A DNA stretch of 64,000 bases from Macrosoma leucophasiata (GCA_036365455.1 JAWQUS010000016.1:13663001-13727000), one strand, 5' to 3'; positions 11,159 to 22,746 are shown, counted from the stretch's first letter. A program made the numbers and translations. Notes: a model not told the origin generated them from the sequence alone.

Positions 11159-12267
11159 CAAAGACATTAAAAATACCTCAGAATCATGCTCAAGCTTAAC
11201 AAAGGGCACCTTTCATTAAGATACTAAAGCAATGGATGAAAAATTAAATCTTGATGCAGTGGGTGCACGAGTAAATATGAATTACCCCTCCATCCACCAG
11301 CGGGTTCAGCCAATGGGTGCACGGATAATTACCCATTTTTTCATAGAGTGAAAAAAAAACACGATTACGAATTGCAAAACAATATTTTTTTACGAAAACT
11401 TTTTACACCGTTTCAGAGACTCGAAATAGAAAGAAAAATCACTTTACTAGAAAAAGTTCTACAGGGTAGTTAGTGAAATTTAATGAAGCCTCTGTGGCCA
11501 AAGAACCTTGCGGGTGTAGTTGGACAAAAAAGTAGGTATTAAAACACCAAAGAGTATTACGTTGCAAATTTATTCCGAACGATCTGAAATTTAAATGCGA
11601 GTTCATCAAAGTTTCCGCTCGGTAGATACTTATTTGTAATATGTGGATGCTTCTGTTGCTACTTCTAAGACGCCTGAGGGCTATTAGGATATATGCAAAG
11701 AAAACTTTCCGGATTGATTAGAATTCAAATCTAATCAAAACGGACTGATGTAAATAACGGAATCGTAATATTGATTTTCGGGAAGCAGTATTCAAGAAAA
11801 TCATGGAATGAAAACTCGTAAAAGAGGAAAAACAATATGCAGGTTTAGTACTTGCTACAAATAAGAGAAAACAAAATCGTTGAAAGTATTTTTTTTTATC
11901 GTTTTACGGCCACGGATTCAAGTCCTTAACAGCCAATCTTCAGTAGTTTTTATATTCTTAATTTCTTATACTAATGAATATCCATATGGAAGATGACGAT
12001 GATTGAATGCTTCTATGTGGAATATGATGAAATGGCTCCAGTAAAGTGATGGGGACTTTACTAGGAGTTTTTGCGAAGTTTTGGAGGCATCACGAAAAAT
12101 CACTTTTCACTGCATAATATAACTTTCCTACACCCGTGAACGACTATACACAAATTTTGAAAATAATATCACGCAGCGACATAGCTCTTTTCCACGTTCC
12201 CGCTAAAACTATCATTGAAAGTACAGGTCTCAGTGTTGACCTTCCTGAAATTTAAGACTTATTGAAA
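11159..12267. other. AT-rich DNA, no feature seen
   Basis: Between 11255 and 11330 a GGGTGCACG word occurs twice, but no element is recognisable. Confidence 0.35.
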
Positions 12268-12430
12268 GGAGGTGTTCCACGTGGGGCCCGCACCTTGTAC
12301 ACTATATCAAAAGATAGACAGGTATTATAAACGATTTGAATAGCTGAAAATGTTTTAGTATTTTATGCTTCTTCTTTCAATGTAGTGTAGAAGGTGCGGG
12401 CCCAAGCTCCATACATTTTGGAACATTTCC
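12268..12430. mobile_element. MITE-like element with long inverted ends
   Basis: Inner arms 12284-12304 (GGGCCCGCACCTTGTACACTA) and 12383-12403 are reverse complements with one mismatch in 21 bp. Weaker outer arms (GGAGGTGTTCCAC at 12269-12281 versus GGAACATTTCC at 12420-12430) extend them. The loop is AT-rich and non-coding. I could not identify a target duplication, so the superfamily is undetermined. Confidence 0.6.
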
Positions 12431-12435
12431 TTTGT

Positions 12436-12735
12436 CAACAATTATTATGGACGTTTATATAATACTTGTCATAATACTCGATGAAGTCGTCGGGGCTTGA
12501 CGACCCAACGCCCTCTACTGGAGGAGAATTCTTCCGCAGGTGCAGTTCAACTGAACTATGGCGTGTGGTCAAACCATACCAATAGGGGATAGTAAAAATA
12601 TTAAATCGGGATGGGCAGCAGCGTCCCGCGATTAAACTACCGCCACTGCGATCGCCAACCCTCGTGCCAATGGTGGCGATTATTCGAGGCTTTGGTCCAG
12701 CAGACATTGGACATCTTTCGGCTGAAATGATTATG
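12436..12735 (+). repeat. Retroelement 3' fragment, LINE-like tail
   Basis: A GC-rich block ends GGTCCAGCAGACATTGGACA then TCTTTCGGCTGAAATGATTA, a tail type common at the 3' ends of lepidopteran RTE-type LINEs. The minus-strand 90-codon ORF here (12435-12707) has no recognisable domain and is probably a shadow. Confidence 0.45.
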
Positions 12736-12903
12736 CTGTACTACAAGTAACGTGAGCTTATTTTTCTTCTGTCCCTTGCTTAAATAGTAGTAGCTTACTT
12801 CTTGAGATTGTGCTAGTACCTACATACTCACGTCTAGTGAATTGCAATAATTTCTCTCACTTTTAAATTACTTGAGAATATTTTATAAATTCTTATAATT
12901 CAA

Positions 12904-13132
12904 CTAGCTGCCTCGAAGAACTTCGTATCGCTTTAGAGGTATAATAAATTAAATGTCCAAAAAATAAAAAAATAATATTTGTGGAGAATAATCCATTCCA
13001 TTTAGGGATATAAAAAATAAACTTCATCCGATTCTCATACCTACCAAATATACACACAACATAATGATCGGTGCAGGCGTTTCGGAGAAATATTGATACA
13101 AACACTGTGACACGAGAATTTTATATATTAGA
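12904..13132 (-). mobile_element. Complete short non-autonomous Helitron, reverse
   Basis: On the minus strand the element runs A|TCTAATATATAAAATTCTCG...GAGGCAGCTAG|T. It is a 229-bp copy with both canonical ends and the exact A^T target. The 5' terminal motif with CTCGTGTCACA and the 3' GAAGTTCTTCGAGGCAG block are shared with 4736-4955; the 5' end is also shared with 42261-42447. No coding capacity. Confidence 0.85.
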
Positions 13133-14772
13133 TAATACAAACTTCTGAAGGCAAATCGATTTGCCTCATAACAACCGCTAAAATTTATATAATAATTAAG
13201 TGTAATATGTAGGAGAGTATTCTATTCTCATTATTTATTCTATTGAAACGGTAGCTTTGCGGTTTAATATATAATTTTGAGAGATTTCATAGAGTAGTGG
13301 TTGAATTTATTACCTACATATTTCAAATTATATTAACTTTGTGAGTATCTTCTAATCTAAAGCGTAAACTATTTAAACCTATAACAATGAGGTTAGTATT
13401 ATAGAGAAAACAAAGAGTACAAACCGTTGGTTTCGTTTAAAATAAAATATTTGACATACACCTAATTATGTCAGATGTTTTCACTTCAGCTGTCATGTAA
13501 CTATGGGAAGGCGTGGTAAATTGACTTCTTTCGGAAGTCACGTCATCTGTAACCATGCTACTAAACAGAGTGTTCTGTATAGTACTTTTTTTATACATAT
13601 AGATCAATGGCCTATAACCATTTTATTCTGCATTTTCAAAATTTTGGTGACGAATAACGAATCATTTCCGTGATGATGCTTTGTTAATCAAAATATCAAA
13701 ATGTTGTATAAAATTATGAGAAATTTACGCTATACAGGTAACTGTAGATTTACTATTAATAATTTCTAAAGTATACGTCTGTGTGTTCAAGTTAAATGAA
13801 ACGATTTTTGTGGTAATTCAAAAAGCACAGATGTCAAAAGAAAAGTAGCAGAACTTGGTACAAAGGAAGATGATGAAATTAAAGCTAAAGATGGCAGAAA
13901 CTAAAGTAATATGACTAAACAAACAAGCTTCAGAACTAAAACAATATAAAAATAAAAAGAAAAAAAAAAACAAGATAGAAAAATGAGACAATACAAAGAT
14001 TGTAGCGAGACCGCGAGTGGTCTCTGAGGATAATAAGCCTTTATCACAGCAATTAAATTGGGGAAACAGAATTGGATTATGGAATCTTTTCGTTGTGCCG
14101 TTGTAACTGAATGCTGATCTTCATAATTAGACAGGCGAGGTGCGTAAAATAAAATTTACAATGCAAATTCAAAAGTTAATCTCAGACTGATGAATTTCTT
14201 GAGTCCTTTAATCAAACTTTTAATTTCTTTGTTTTAACTTCCGTTAATACTTCAAATTTTGTTGCTTCATCGGCGTTTATTATATTCGCGTTATTTGTTA
14301 CTTGGAATTACAACTTTATTTTTTTTTCTATCATTGAATCATAAAGTAAGATTGTCATAATACTACGTCTATGGTCTAATAGACAACAGAGGTAAAATTA
14401 GTATTATATTAAAAAATGAAGTGACTAGCATTATAATGGCTTAAAATATTTTATCCCTTATAACTACAATACACAGACGTAGGAGAGTAAGATACTTACG
14501 CCAAGCCAATTTTAAGGTCTCAATGTGATATACATGTACAGAACAATTTAATGCCTGTACTTGTATTTATGTGCCATATTGTAATAATAGATAATGATGT
14601 CACAAAAAAAATTCAATTTCGGTCCAATTTTGAGCACTGGGCTATCACTAGTGAACATAAAAATCTTAATCAATGACATGATCATATTTCATAATAATGT
14701 ATAAAGAGTAATGTTTTTTGAGTTACTGTTGAAAAGATTGAGTATGATATGATGAGCTTCAGTATTAAGAAC
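13133..14772. other. AT-rich DNA, no feature seen
   Basis: A small hairpin TGACTTC-TTTC-GGAAGTCA lies near 13525-13545. There are no other named elements and no ORF above chance. Confidence 0.4.
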
Positions 14773-14775
14773 TTA

Positions 14776-14921
14776 CCCCCTTATTCATAAACGTATTTTA
14801 GCTAAAGCATTGCTAATCTCTCCTTTGTCTTTTTCTATCCTGCACATTTGACAATGCAACTGACAAAGACAAAGCATACTATAGCTAAAAAGTATCTAAT
14901 GTACGTTTATGAATAAGAGGG
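14776..14921 (+). mobile_element. PIF/Harbinger-type MITE, copy 1
   Basis: 146 bp with ~20-bp terminal inverted repeats of consensus CCCYCTTATTCATAAACGTA. It is flanked by the 3-bp direct repeat TTA (14773-14775 and 14922-14924). TWA duplications are characteristic of PIF/Harbinger elements. The interior carries an ACAAAG-type inverted word (TCTCCTTTGTCTTTTTCT versus GACAAAGACAAAG), so most of the element can fold on itself. Related copies are at 27734-27877 and 53910-54054. Confidence 0.8.
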
Positions 14922-14924
14922 TTA

Positions 14925-16561
14925 ATATTTCAGTAAAAACATACTGTAAGTATAATTATTTGTTAATCGAGTGCATAAGCTAACAGGTATTAAAACCAAA
15001 GTTATAAAAAATAATGTGCATTTACCTTATTTACAAAATCCGTAACATAAATGGTTTTTAACTCGCCTAACGGTACAAAAAGTTGTTCAGTCTAGTCTAA
15101 TGACCCGAACTTCGAGTTGGATACTGACGATCCATTCTTCACTCTCAATGTGAATATTTCCACACAAAAGTCACTTCAAAGTTGACATTTTAATAATAAA
15201 GGCAATAAATAAAACGTAATACTTAATCTTTTAGGACGTGAAATCCAACTTCGTGAGCTTTGATGGGGGAAACTTTGGCAATTTTGGTATTGCTCAATAA
15301 TGGGTTTTTAGCGAGAATGAAGCGCTTACAATTTCAACAATTTCCAACACTCGATATTATATTATAGGGGATCAGCGGCGGTAATGGTTACCTACGACAT
15401 AACTTTATGTTCTATAGCTTGAACGATTTTCGTGGTTTACAATGTTATTAGGAAATCTTACGGTTAGTAAAATGTGTTCGGAAATATTATTTTATTATAA
15501 ATGCCGTTATTGGCGCCATCTTTGTGATAAATTGCATTAGTTAGTGAATTCCCTTTTATTTCCCATTTTTTAAAATTAGATTGTTTTAATACGACTTACG
15601 AGATATAATACGAGTAACTTCTTTTTGAATCACACTCTCAATTGGAGAACGTTTTAGCGAACAGACAGACAGACATCGTGGGGGACTTTGTTTTATAATA
15701 TGTACTGATATTTCTGGAGATATCAGTAATAGTATACAACAACTATGTCACCATTCGGAATTGAAATAAGAACCCTAAACTTATATTCTCCGAAACCCTA
15801 AATATTGTGTATTCAATAAAGAAAAAGACGTACATAGTTGAACGAAAAAAAAAAACATTTTGTACTTACATATTTCTCATGCGAGACATTTTCTTCGGTA
15901 CATTTTCTTATTGAGTTAACTCATTGTAACAATGAAGGTAGATAAAGCCGTCTAGATATCATGTCAACTTATTCGCGATGCTGTGTATGGTCGAACTTTT
16001 ATACAAAGTGACAGCATTTCCCTAGCCGAACTGGCTATTTTGCTCAATTTTCTTGCTATACAAAGGCAGTATTCAAACAAACTTGGCTAAATCTGTCAGC
16101 CTCATATACATATCAATAAAGTAAGAATAAACTTCGCGTAGGTATATTTCTTATATCTCAAGGATGAGTTTGAATAAAAAAAAAATTACAACGTTATTGG
16201 GTCGAAGTAATTTCGTTAAGGAATAAATTTGATTTGTTGGTGAAATATTTATATTGCGTTATTATCTAGTGTTGGTGGGGTGCCCTAAACAAACTTCTCT
16301 GACATTAAGTAAACTAACTCAACAGACCCTCTGGGAATCACCTTTACCCTTAAAGAAAACTTTGCCAACTCTTATTGGCTCTTTTTGTTAGAAAGTCGAA
16401 GGGAAAACAAAAAAAGGACATTTGTTTATAAAACTTTATTATTTTATGATTTTACTTTTAAACTTTTGAATATTTAGAATATTATGAAATAATGGAATGA
16501 TGGATTATCGTTATTCAAACATTCACAGTACAAAACTATCGTATTCCAGTTACCGAAATTA
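14925..16561. other. AT-rich DNA, no feature seen
   Basis: Near 15650-15700 a segment with ACAGACAGACAGACATCG and GGGGGACTTTG resembles the end of a common lepidopteran dispersed repeat, too short to classify. Confidence 0.35.
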
Positions 16562-16862
16562 TAGGAGCCTAGTGGTGGCAGGCTACTACTACTACGCTGA
16601 GGTCCTGGCTTCGATTCCCGGGTAGGTTCCCGGTAGGTTATCAGAGATAATGGTGTAAAGTATTTTATCTTTGGTTCTATTGGGATTTTTTCATTTTCTA
16701 GCAATTTCCCAGTACCTCGAATTTGGTAATGTGCCCGGAGATGTCAACAGGCTCGCCACCTGTTACATGGGCCAAAACGTAAACGGCGAATCGTGGGTGT
16801 TTGCATGTCTGCTTGAATGCAAGCATTTACCTCTAACTTCGGAGATTACAGGAGAGTTTATT
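16562..16862 (+). repeat. SINE-A, nearly full-length copy
   Basis: The tRNA-derived head has a box B match GCTTCGATTCCCGGG at ~16608. It is followed by the conserved body: TTATCAGAGATAATGG, a TTTTTTCATTTTCTAG block, GGAGATGTCAACAGGCTCG, GGCGAATCGTGGGTGTTTGC and a TTACCTCT tail. The same order occurs at 25711-26007 (reverse) and 51551-51865. The lack of a cloverleaf and the ~300-bp dispersed body argue against a tRNA gene. Confidence 0.8.
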
Positions 16863-16962
16863 TATATTAAATTTTAAACGACATATTTTGATACTCGTAA
16901 GAAAAAAGTATTTTATCGTGGAACTAGAATATTTAAAAGTACACAATTACGCTTTGAAGCAG

Positions 16963-17030
16963 GTACCGGCAAAAGTTTTAGAAGATATTTTCTTAGTGCA
17001 GGGAAGCACGGACGAGTTCATTAGAGACCA
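16963..17030 (+). other. Candidate short exon, very tentative
   Basis: A less AT-rich stretch preceded by AG at 16961-16962 and followed by the strong donor GTAAGT at 17031-17036. In the frame starting at 16963 it reads VPAKVLEDIFLVQGSTDEFI and on to RDQ, protein-like in composition and not in any repeat I recognise. The polypyrimidine tract upstream is weak, the length (68 nt) is not a multiple of three, and no partner exon is seen. It could be chance. Confidence 0.12.
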
Positions 17031-17322
17031 GTAAGTTTTCAACGTCCAGTCCTTGAACTTTGCATTAGAATAGTTTTAGAGTATCTATCGAAGACAACTT
17101 TCAGAACTCCTGAACATACGACGTTTTATTCACAAAGGTGGAATGTCATGAACTTACTATGAATGTTAAATGAAGCTCAAATTGGGCGAGAGGTTAACTT
17201 GGTACCCTATTATGCATTAGAAGTTAAGCGTTTCAATGGGTAGTATGTGTTTATGGGTGTGTACGCTGATGGTTTGCTAATTTTATCGCAGATGTAAATA
17301 GTTGATCAAAATGTTTTTGGAT

Positions 17323-17690
17323 GTTTTTTTATGTAACGGTAGTGGCAAACAAGCCTGCACATGCACTTGGATCTTAAGTGAAGATTGCAGTCTCTAAACA
17401 TCTACACACAGTTATAGTTTTGTGTAGATTTTTTTATTTAATAAAAGTGGCAAACAAGCAAGCAGTTCGAATTGATGTTAAGTGATGAATGCAGCCTACC
17501 ACATTTGCTGAAAATTGCAGGGCCACCTGACCGGAACACGATAGTGCTGGACACTACCATTTAGCGGCAAGTGTATTAGGTAATGCGGTGGTGCCTACGC
17601 TTCCAAGCGTCACTGGAGCTCGGAGCTAAAATAAGCTGCAATATTCACTTACCATCAATGTTAACTGCATGCTTGTTTGCCTCTATAATT
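17323..17690. repeat. Cluster of three repeat-C pieces
   Basis: Two reverse copies lie head to tail (17323-17425 and 17428-17625), each opening with the T-rich tail and the GGCAAACAAGC block. The second runs to CACTGGAGCTC. A forward tail piece follows (17630-17690, TTACCATCAATGTTAACTGC then ATGCTTGTTTGCC). The arrangement suggests repeated insertion at the same A/T-rich tails. Confidence 0.65.
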
Positions 17691-18602
17691 CTATAAAAGA
17701 TGGTCATATTGATTCTTGAAGTGAACTAGGGTTCGAGTTAAACAGGCGTTTTATTATTTGACCCAAATCAACGTCAAGTTATTAATAATATTGTTCTAGG
17801 TTGTAGGCAATACCGGCATCTTCTGTTCTTCGTAATAAACAAACTGTATACTATGATTTCTGTAAATTTGTTAGCTTTGCAAAACTAAATAAAAAACAAG
17901 CAAATATTGACGCACTACGACTGCTACAACGCAGCTGTTCGTACACTGCAGTATAAAAACATCAGCACAAAAACCAGACATCAAAACGCACATGTGTTGT
18001 CACCCTTGTGTTCATTGTAATTACGATATTTATGAATTGTATTTCGATATAAATCTGGCAATAATTTTATGAAACACGAACGAAGCACTACGCAATGGCC
18101 ATTCAGTTCAAGTGCAAACAAGGCATTTATTGTTATCCTGAATTTCGAGTTCAGCCATCCTCATCCGTATTGGTTCTCACCCTATCGCAAAGTTTGCGTG
18201 TTATACACAGCCTACATTTCATTACATGCCGTCGACCGGCTGAAGGGTGCTGACAAGAGTAATATAGCCAGTTCCTAGCTGTCTTTATGGGTTCTGTAAA
18301 TCACTTACCTACTTGACCCGAGCTTTACCGATAGTACCCGAACATTAAAAGGGTATGATTTAGATACGAACTTGGCACATTGTCGCCATCTGTTGCTTGA
18401 GTACACATTGTGAAGTAGTTTATTATAAAGGTGGACTGGACTTGTGCGGTGTTACAATATATTTTGTTGGTACGGGCGGCTCGTTATGAGTTTACTCTGG
18501 TCGCTACTGCGGCAATTTTTGACGGGCTAATATAGTCTTTATAATTGTAAATTGTGCTTCCTTTTTGGCTTGTTACGTTTAAGATGTTTTTAAGCTTCCA
18601 TT
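17691..18602. other. No named feature
   Basis: 18069-18278 is open for 69 codons with somewhat higher G+C, but has no domain, conserved start context or splice sites that I can defend. Confidence 0.3.
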
Positions 18603-18990
18603 TTGAGGGTTAGGCAGCCATTGGCAAAAGACGGAACCCTTAAAAGATTCGTCATGTCTGTCCATCCGTCCGTACGACACAGCCACTTTACTCTGAAACT
18701 ATTTAATAATAATAATAATAGTTTATTGACACAAGAATATATACACAGATTTGATCACAAACTGATAATAACAAATAATGTTTGTACAATAGAATTTGGA
18801 CCACATACATGAAACTTTTTAGGTAGATGTATTCTGTCAACCTCTTTATGATTATTGACCAAAAATAAATAATATGGGGTCTCCGAACATGGAACTGAAA
18901 CGAAAAACAAAACTTTTTTCATTAAACCTGTGACAGATGGACAGACAGATGGATGCACGGTGATCTTACAATAAGGGATACGGACCCATA
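18603..18990. repeat. Foldback-like pair of repeat ends
   Basis: The left end has GGAACCCTTAAAAG then CATGTCTGTCCATCCGTCCG. The right end has GACAGATGGACAGACAG then GGATACGGACCC, an approximate reverse complement. Between them is an (AAT)n run at ~18706-18719 and AT-rich filler. The words match the end motif of family E (see 48420-48680). Confidence 0.4.
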
Positions 18991-19359
18991 AAAACTACTT
19001 AACTTCGGCCATTTCTACCCAAAATTCAATTGTCTCTTGCCTTCTAATTAATATCAAGATAACACAATAGCGTTATTGATGAAGGGAGTTCCCAAATCGG
19101 TTTTGCTGAACTAAAAACAAGCTTAAGTTTGTAGTCGTCTTATACTCGTATAAAGTGAAGACAAAGTTTACAAGACGCTTCGCGACGCTGCCAGCATTAT
19201 TCTATATTGGCTTTCAAACTTGAAAATGCAGTGTTACCGACCTACCTCCTTCCTACTACTGAATCATGTCACGATTCTTCTTTTTCAGCATCTTATGAGG
19301 GCAAAAGATTGGTATAAGGCAGTCAAGTCATGAAAATGAACTAAGTAATAAAAAGTTTT

Positions 19360-19523
19360 ACTGGTGGTAGAGTTCCAGTGTCAGCTCGAAGGTGTAGACA
19401 CCACTGCATTATCTAATCTATCTGCCGCCAAATAGTAGTGTTCAGCACTATCGTTCCGGTTAGATAGTAATGTAGCCCCGTAGTAACTATTACCGAGACA
19501 TAATAACTAAGGTGTTAGGGCGA
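19360..19523 (+). repeat. Repeat-C copy, 3'-interrupted
   Basis: Starts ACTGGTGGTAGAGTTCCAGT, contains GTGTTCAGCACTATCGTTCC and reaches AACTAAGGTGTTAGGGCG, where the 5S-derived SINE begins. Confidence 0.65.
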
Positions 19524-19990
19524 GGCCGAAGAGCGGCGAAGTGCGCATGGCCCAGCGGCTGGTGTAGATCGTAAGCGATCTACTCGGTTAAGCACTACGG
19601 GCGCGGTCGGGTAGTGTGATGGGTGACCGCTAGTGGCAAATTAAATGCGCGTTTCCGTGCTTCGAAGGGCACATTAAGCCGTCGGTTCCGGTTGCTATCG
19701 ATGGATAGCAGTCGTTAAACCTTGTCGGAGGCCTTACGGGCGGTTTGAAAACATCCGACCGCGGGTTGGCCACTAACCCACCCACCTCCACCAACCCGCA
19801 TTGGAGTAGCGTGGTTGGAGTAAGCTCCAGGCCTCCCCCCAAAAAGAGGAGAGACTCGGGTCCAGCAGTGGGACGTATAGTGGGTTTCCATTATTACTAT
19901 AGGGCGTGGCCCCACGGCACGGCACCGTGTGCAGTGGTAGCCGTGACAGGGGCGCACCGCACCTCGTTAGTTGCCGCAACCATGCATCAG
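19524..19990 (+). repeat. SINE-D, 5S-rRNA-derived SINE
   Basis: The head at ~19556-19625 matches the 3' half of animal 5S rRNA, including GGTTAAGCACTACGGGCGCG (box A and intermediate element region) and GTGATGGGTGACCGC (box C region). The body (TCCGTGCTTCGAAGGGCA, GGTTTGAAAACATCCGACCG, GTCCAGCAGTGGGACGTATA) ends in a LINE-like tail. A second copy at 56133-56713 shares this order. A 5S internal promoter fused to a LINE-type tail defines the SINE3 type; the assignment rests on visual match. Confidence 0.7.
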
Positions 19991-20634
19991 TTTATATCTT
20001 GATATGGACCACCAAAGAGCACAAGATGAGTTTTATTTCACAAATTAACCTTTAATCACTTCTAAATAATTTTATGTATTAAGATACTATCAATTTATCG
20101 TTATGTTGAAATGTGAGATCTTGAAAGGCCTAAAAGTTTTACTTGGATAATTTTTATGGATGATAAAATAATCGCGGATAAAAAGATTACGTTTGAAAGC
20201 CGTTTTGATCATTGCTGATTCGTAATATTATTTAGAAATGGCTTTGAGGGTCTTCGGATCATCGCGGATAATATCAACGGAGAAGCGATTAAGCCTTTTG
20301 GGGCTCCATTTTAAGATGTCTGCCAAATATAAATTACGTCATTAGTTTTCCATTGATTGGATATTTTCGGTACCATTTCAATGAAGGGTATCAAATTAAA
20401 TGGGGATGAAAGAAGTCCTTTAATATTCAAGGCTTACTTCATTTCATGACGGTTTTTTAAACCATTTTCGTACACGTAACTTCTTAAACTTAGGACTTTG
20501 GTATAATCATTGGTTTAGTCAAGTCAGTTCGTTTGTGTTCTCATCTCCGACCTATGTAATACCGACATTCACGATTCACCAGTTAAGCTTTTTGAGCCCC
20601 GTTATATCGGTTGCCGTATGCCAGTTTCACATTA
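19991..20634. other. AT-rich DNA, no feature seen
   Basis: No named repeat or ORF. Confidence 0.4.
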
Positions 20635-20940
20635 TCTACCTATACAAATAAATAAAATTGAAGTGTCTGTTTGTAATATAAAAATAACTTTTCACTAAAT
20701 GCAAATTTATATACGGTACATATACCAAAACAACATTTTTTACAATTTTCGGTCTGTCTGTTTGTTCCGGCTAATCTCGAGAACGGCTGTACCGATTTTG
20801 ACGGGACTTTCACTGGCAGATAGCTTATGTAATAAGGCGTAACTTAAGCTACTTTTATACTAGTTACGCCCACGACTTCGTCCGGGTAGGTACTGAACAA
20901 TCATAAATTCTTACGGGGACGAAGTCGCGGGCACAGCTAG
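20635..20940 (+). mobile_element. Non-autonomous Helitron
   Basis: 306 bp from A|TCTACCTATACAAATAAATA to GGGCACAGCTAG|T. The 3' end has GACGAAGTCGCGGGC. Just upstream (~20866-20886) lies a reverse-complement-like partner, GCCCACGACTTCGTCC, giving a sub-terminal hairpin in the position expected for the Helitron transposition terminator, though larger than usual. Confidence 0.65.
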
Positions 20941-21500
20941 TCATATAATAAAAATATAATATACACATTAGTTATAAATTTGTTAACATATGTGATAAAT
21001 TAAGTGCATAGTAGAGTTTCGATACAAATATATTGCCTCTCTTAAAGCAAAAGCTGTTTTCTAATGTGCCTAAAATTTTGAGATTTTTATATCTAACGTA
21101 TTCATACGTAACATACCTACATGAAAATAATACATCCATTTTTAATAAACATATTTTGAGCCAAGTACGTATTTACGACGTAAACATTTTTCATTAAATT
21201 AATTGAATGCTTTTTACCAGTACTTGCCCTATTTCATGAATAAAGGAGCATTATGAACGTACCCAGTCAAAGCAACTCAAAGCTAGATGCTAAGTAAAGT
21301 CTATTCGACGCGATGGCGCTAAATTGAAGGTAAATAAGGTAATACAGAAACAAGGAAATATGTATTTTAATATCAAGCTTTAAAGAGTATTGCACCTTGA
21401 AATATACGCAAGCATTCTTAAAGATATTGGTCGACATAAATCATGTAATGTAAAGTGACTACTGGCTTATGTTTGACGTTGTGATATAATTATTTTACTG
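20941..21500. other. AT-rich DNA, no feature seen
   Basis: No named element. Confidence 0.4.
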
Positions 21501-21628
21501 AGGCATAACAGCTTCGGTTTAGGGATGGCAAAGCATTTGCATTTAGACCTCTCGTTGTTGTTACATGTTTACAGGCTGCAGTAGTTAGTTACTATCCATG
21601 TAAACTTTATGCTTGTTGGCCATCTTTA
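21501..21628 (+). repeat. Repeat-C tail-half copy
   Basis: GAGGCATAACAGCTTCGG, GCATTTGCATTTAGACCTC, ACAGGCTGCAGTAGTTA and TTATGCTTGTTGGCC follow family order; the head is missing. Confidence 0.6.
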
Positions 21629-22363
21629 TGCTAAAAATAAATAAAAATATAGCATATATATAACATTTCTGGTCCAATTGCTTTGTGACAGTAAGATTGA
21701 ATCCCCAGGGTTCGAATTTTGGGTTAGAGTGATTTTTTGTTTTTCTGATTAGAAAGAATCACAGTGGCGCTTTCGAAGTGTGGAATCAATCATCCATTAA
21801 TAAAAAACCGCCGTGGGGTTTTATTTTTTAGTATTTTCCTTCTTCGTTCTCTCACAAATCATATTTTATTCAAAAGCACGCGTATATTTACATACAAGGT
21901 GTAATTGTGAATTAAGTTTTTATTCCGTTAATATTTTTGCAAATGGATAAAGATCTTGTATTAAGTTATTAAGGAGGTTTTAACGTTGAATTCCTGAACG
22001 TTACTTCTCTACAGGAAGCGATTAATAAAACTGATTTAATCACCATGTTGAAATTTATCCGAACGAGAAACAATGTCACAAAGTCTACTTAATTCTACTG
22101 AAAGCTTAGTTAGTAGAGATGAAGTGCTTACAAAACGTGATCCAAAATCTTCCCGCTGGAATTTCCGGAAAATGTGAAAATTTAGGTATTCACACAGCGG
22201 CTTAAAATCGAATAATACCTTTTACCGTCGGCGTGCACTTTATTCGAGTGCATTTACCCAAGGCAAGTTTCGTATAGCTAGCTGCCTATCATTTATGTAG
22301 GTATGCAAATAAGAAACTAGGAATAAATCTATAAGGTATGTGAAAGATAAGTGTTTTTTTTTA

Positions 22364-22642
22364 ACTGCCTCAGTATTTTAGTGGTAGCAGGCACAGATCA
22401 CCTCCAATAGATACCGCATTAGTGAATATTTGTTCGGATACGTGTTCACCGTTCTTTGAGGTAGGCGAGGGTTGCGGGAAACGTAGCGACCCGCTGTGAT
22501 TGGTTGTCAGGCAGCGTCGCGATTTCGAGAATTGCGTTCTATGCTAGCAAAATGCACTAATGTGTTGTGAGCGTCGGTTGCCTTGAATGCGGTATCTATT
22601 GGAGGTTATCTGTGGTAGCAGGCCACTACTGCTGCGCTCATT
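22364..22642 (+). repeat. SINE-A head split by a MITE
   Basis: ACTGCCTCAGTATTTTAGTG and GTAGCAGG lie left of the insert, and GTAGCAGGCCACTACTGCTG and CGCTC lie right of it. Together they form the SINE-A tRNA-like head seen at 51551. The copy then stops at ~22642, where a Penelope-like fragment begins. Confidence 0.75.
22392..22614. mobile_element. hAT-type MITE with 8-bp target duplication
   Basis: 223 bp with inverted ends of about 29 bp (CACAGATCACCTCCAATAGA... with one mismatch; the inner 21 bp ACCTCCAATAGATACCGCATT is exact). Flanked by the direct repeat GTAGCAGG (22384-22391 and 22615-22622). An 8-bp duplication with short inverted ends fits the hAT superfamily. The host SINE-A sequence reads through correctly if the element and one duplication are removed, which confirms the boundaries. 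The interior is non-coding and GC-richer than the surroundings. Confidence 0.85.
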
Positions 22643-22735
22643 GAAATAAACTAGTTTCGTATTTATCTTGCGTCTATAATACTTATGAATGAGTGTAGTT
22701 CGCGAAAACTTGAGAACATACAATATTACTATCAC
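22643..22735 (+). repeat. Penelope-like fragment
   Basis: TTGAAATAAACTAGTTTCGT then TTTATCTTGCGTC matches the start of the units at 24690 and 29960 (GAAATAAA...TTTCTCGCGTATA). Short and diverged. Confidence 0.35.
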
Positions 22736-22746
22736 AGAGACAACAA

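Noticed and set aside
16608..16622. tRNA gene at the box B match (also at 51600, 25940 and 57880)
   Set aside because: No cloverleaf could be drawn and the sequence continues into a ~300-bp dispersed SINE body.
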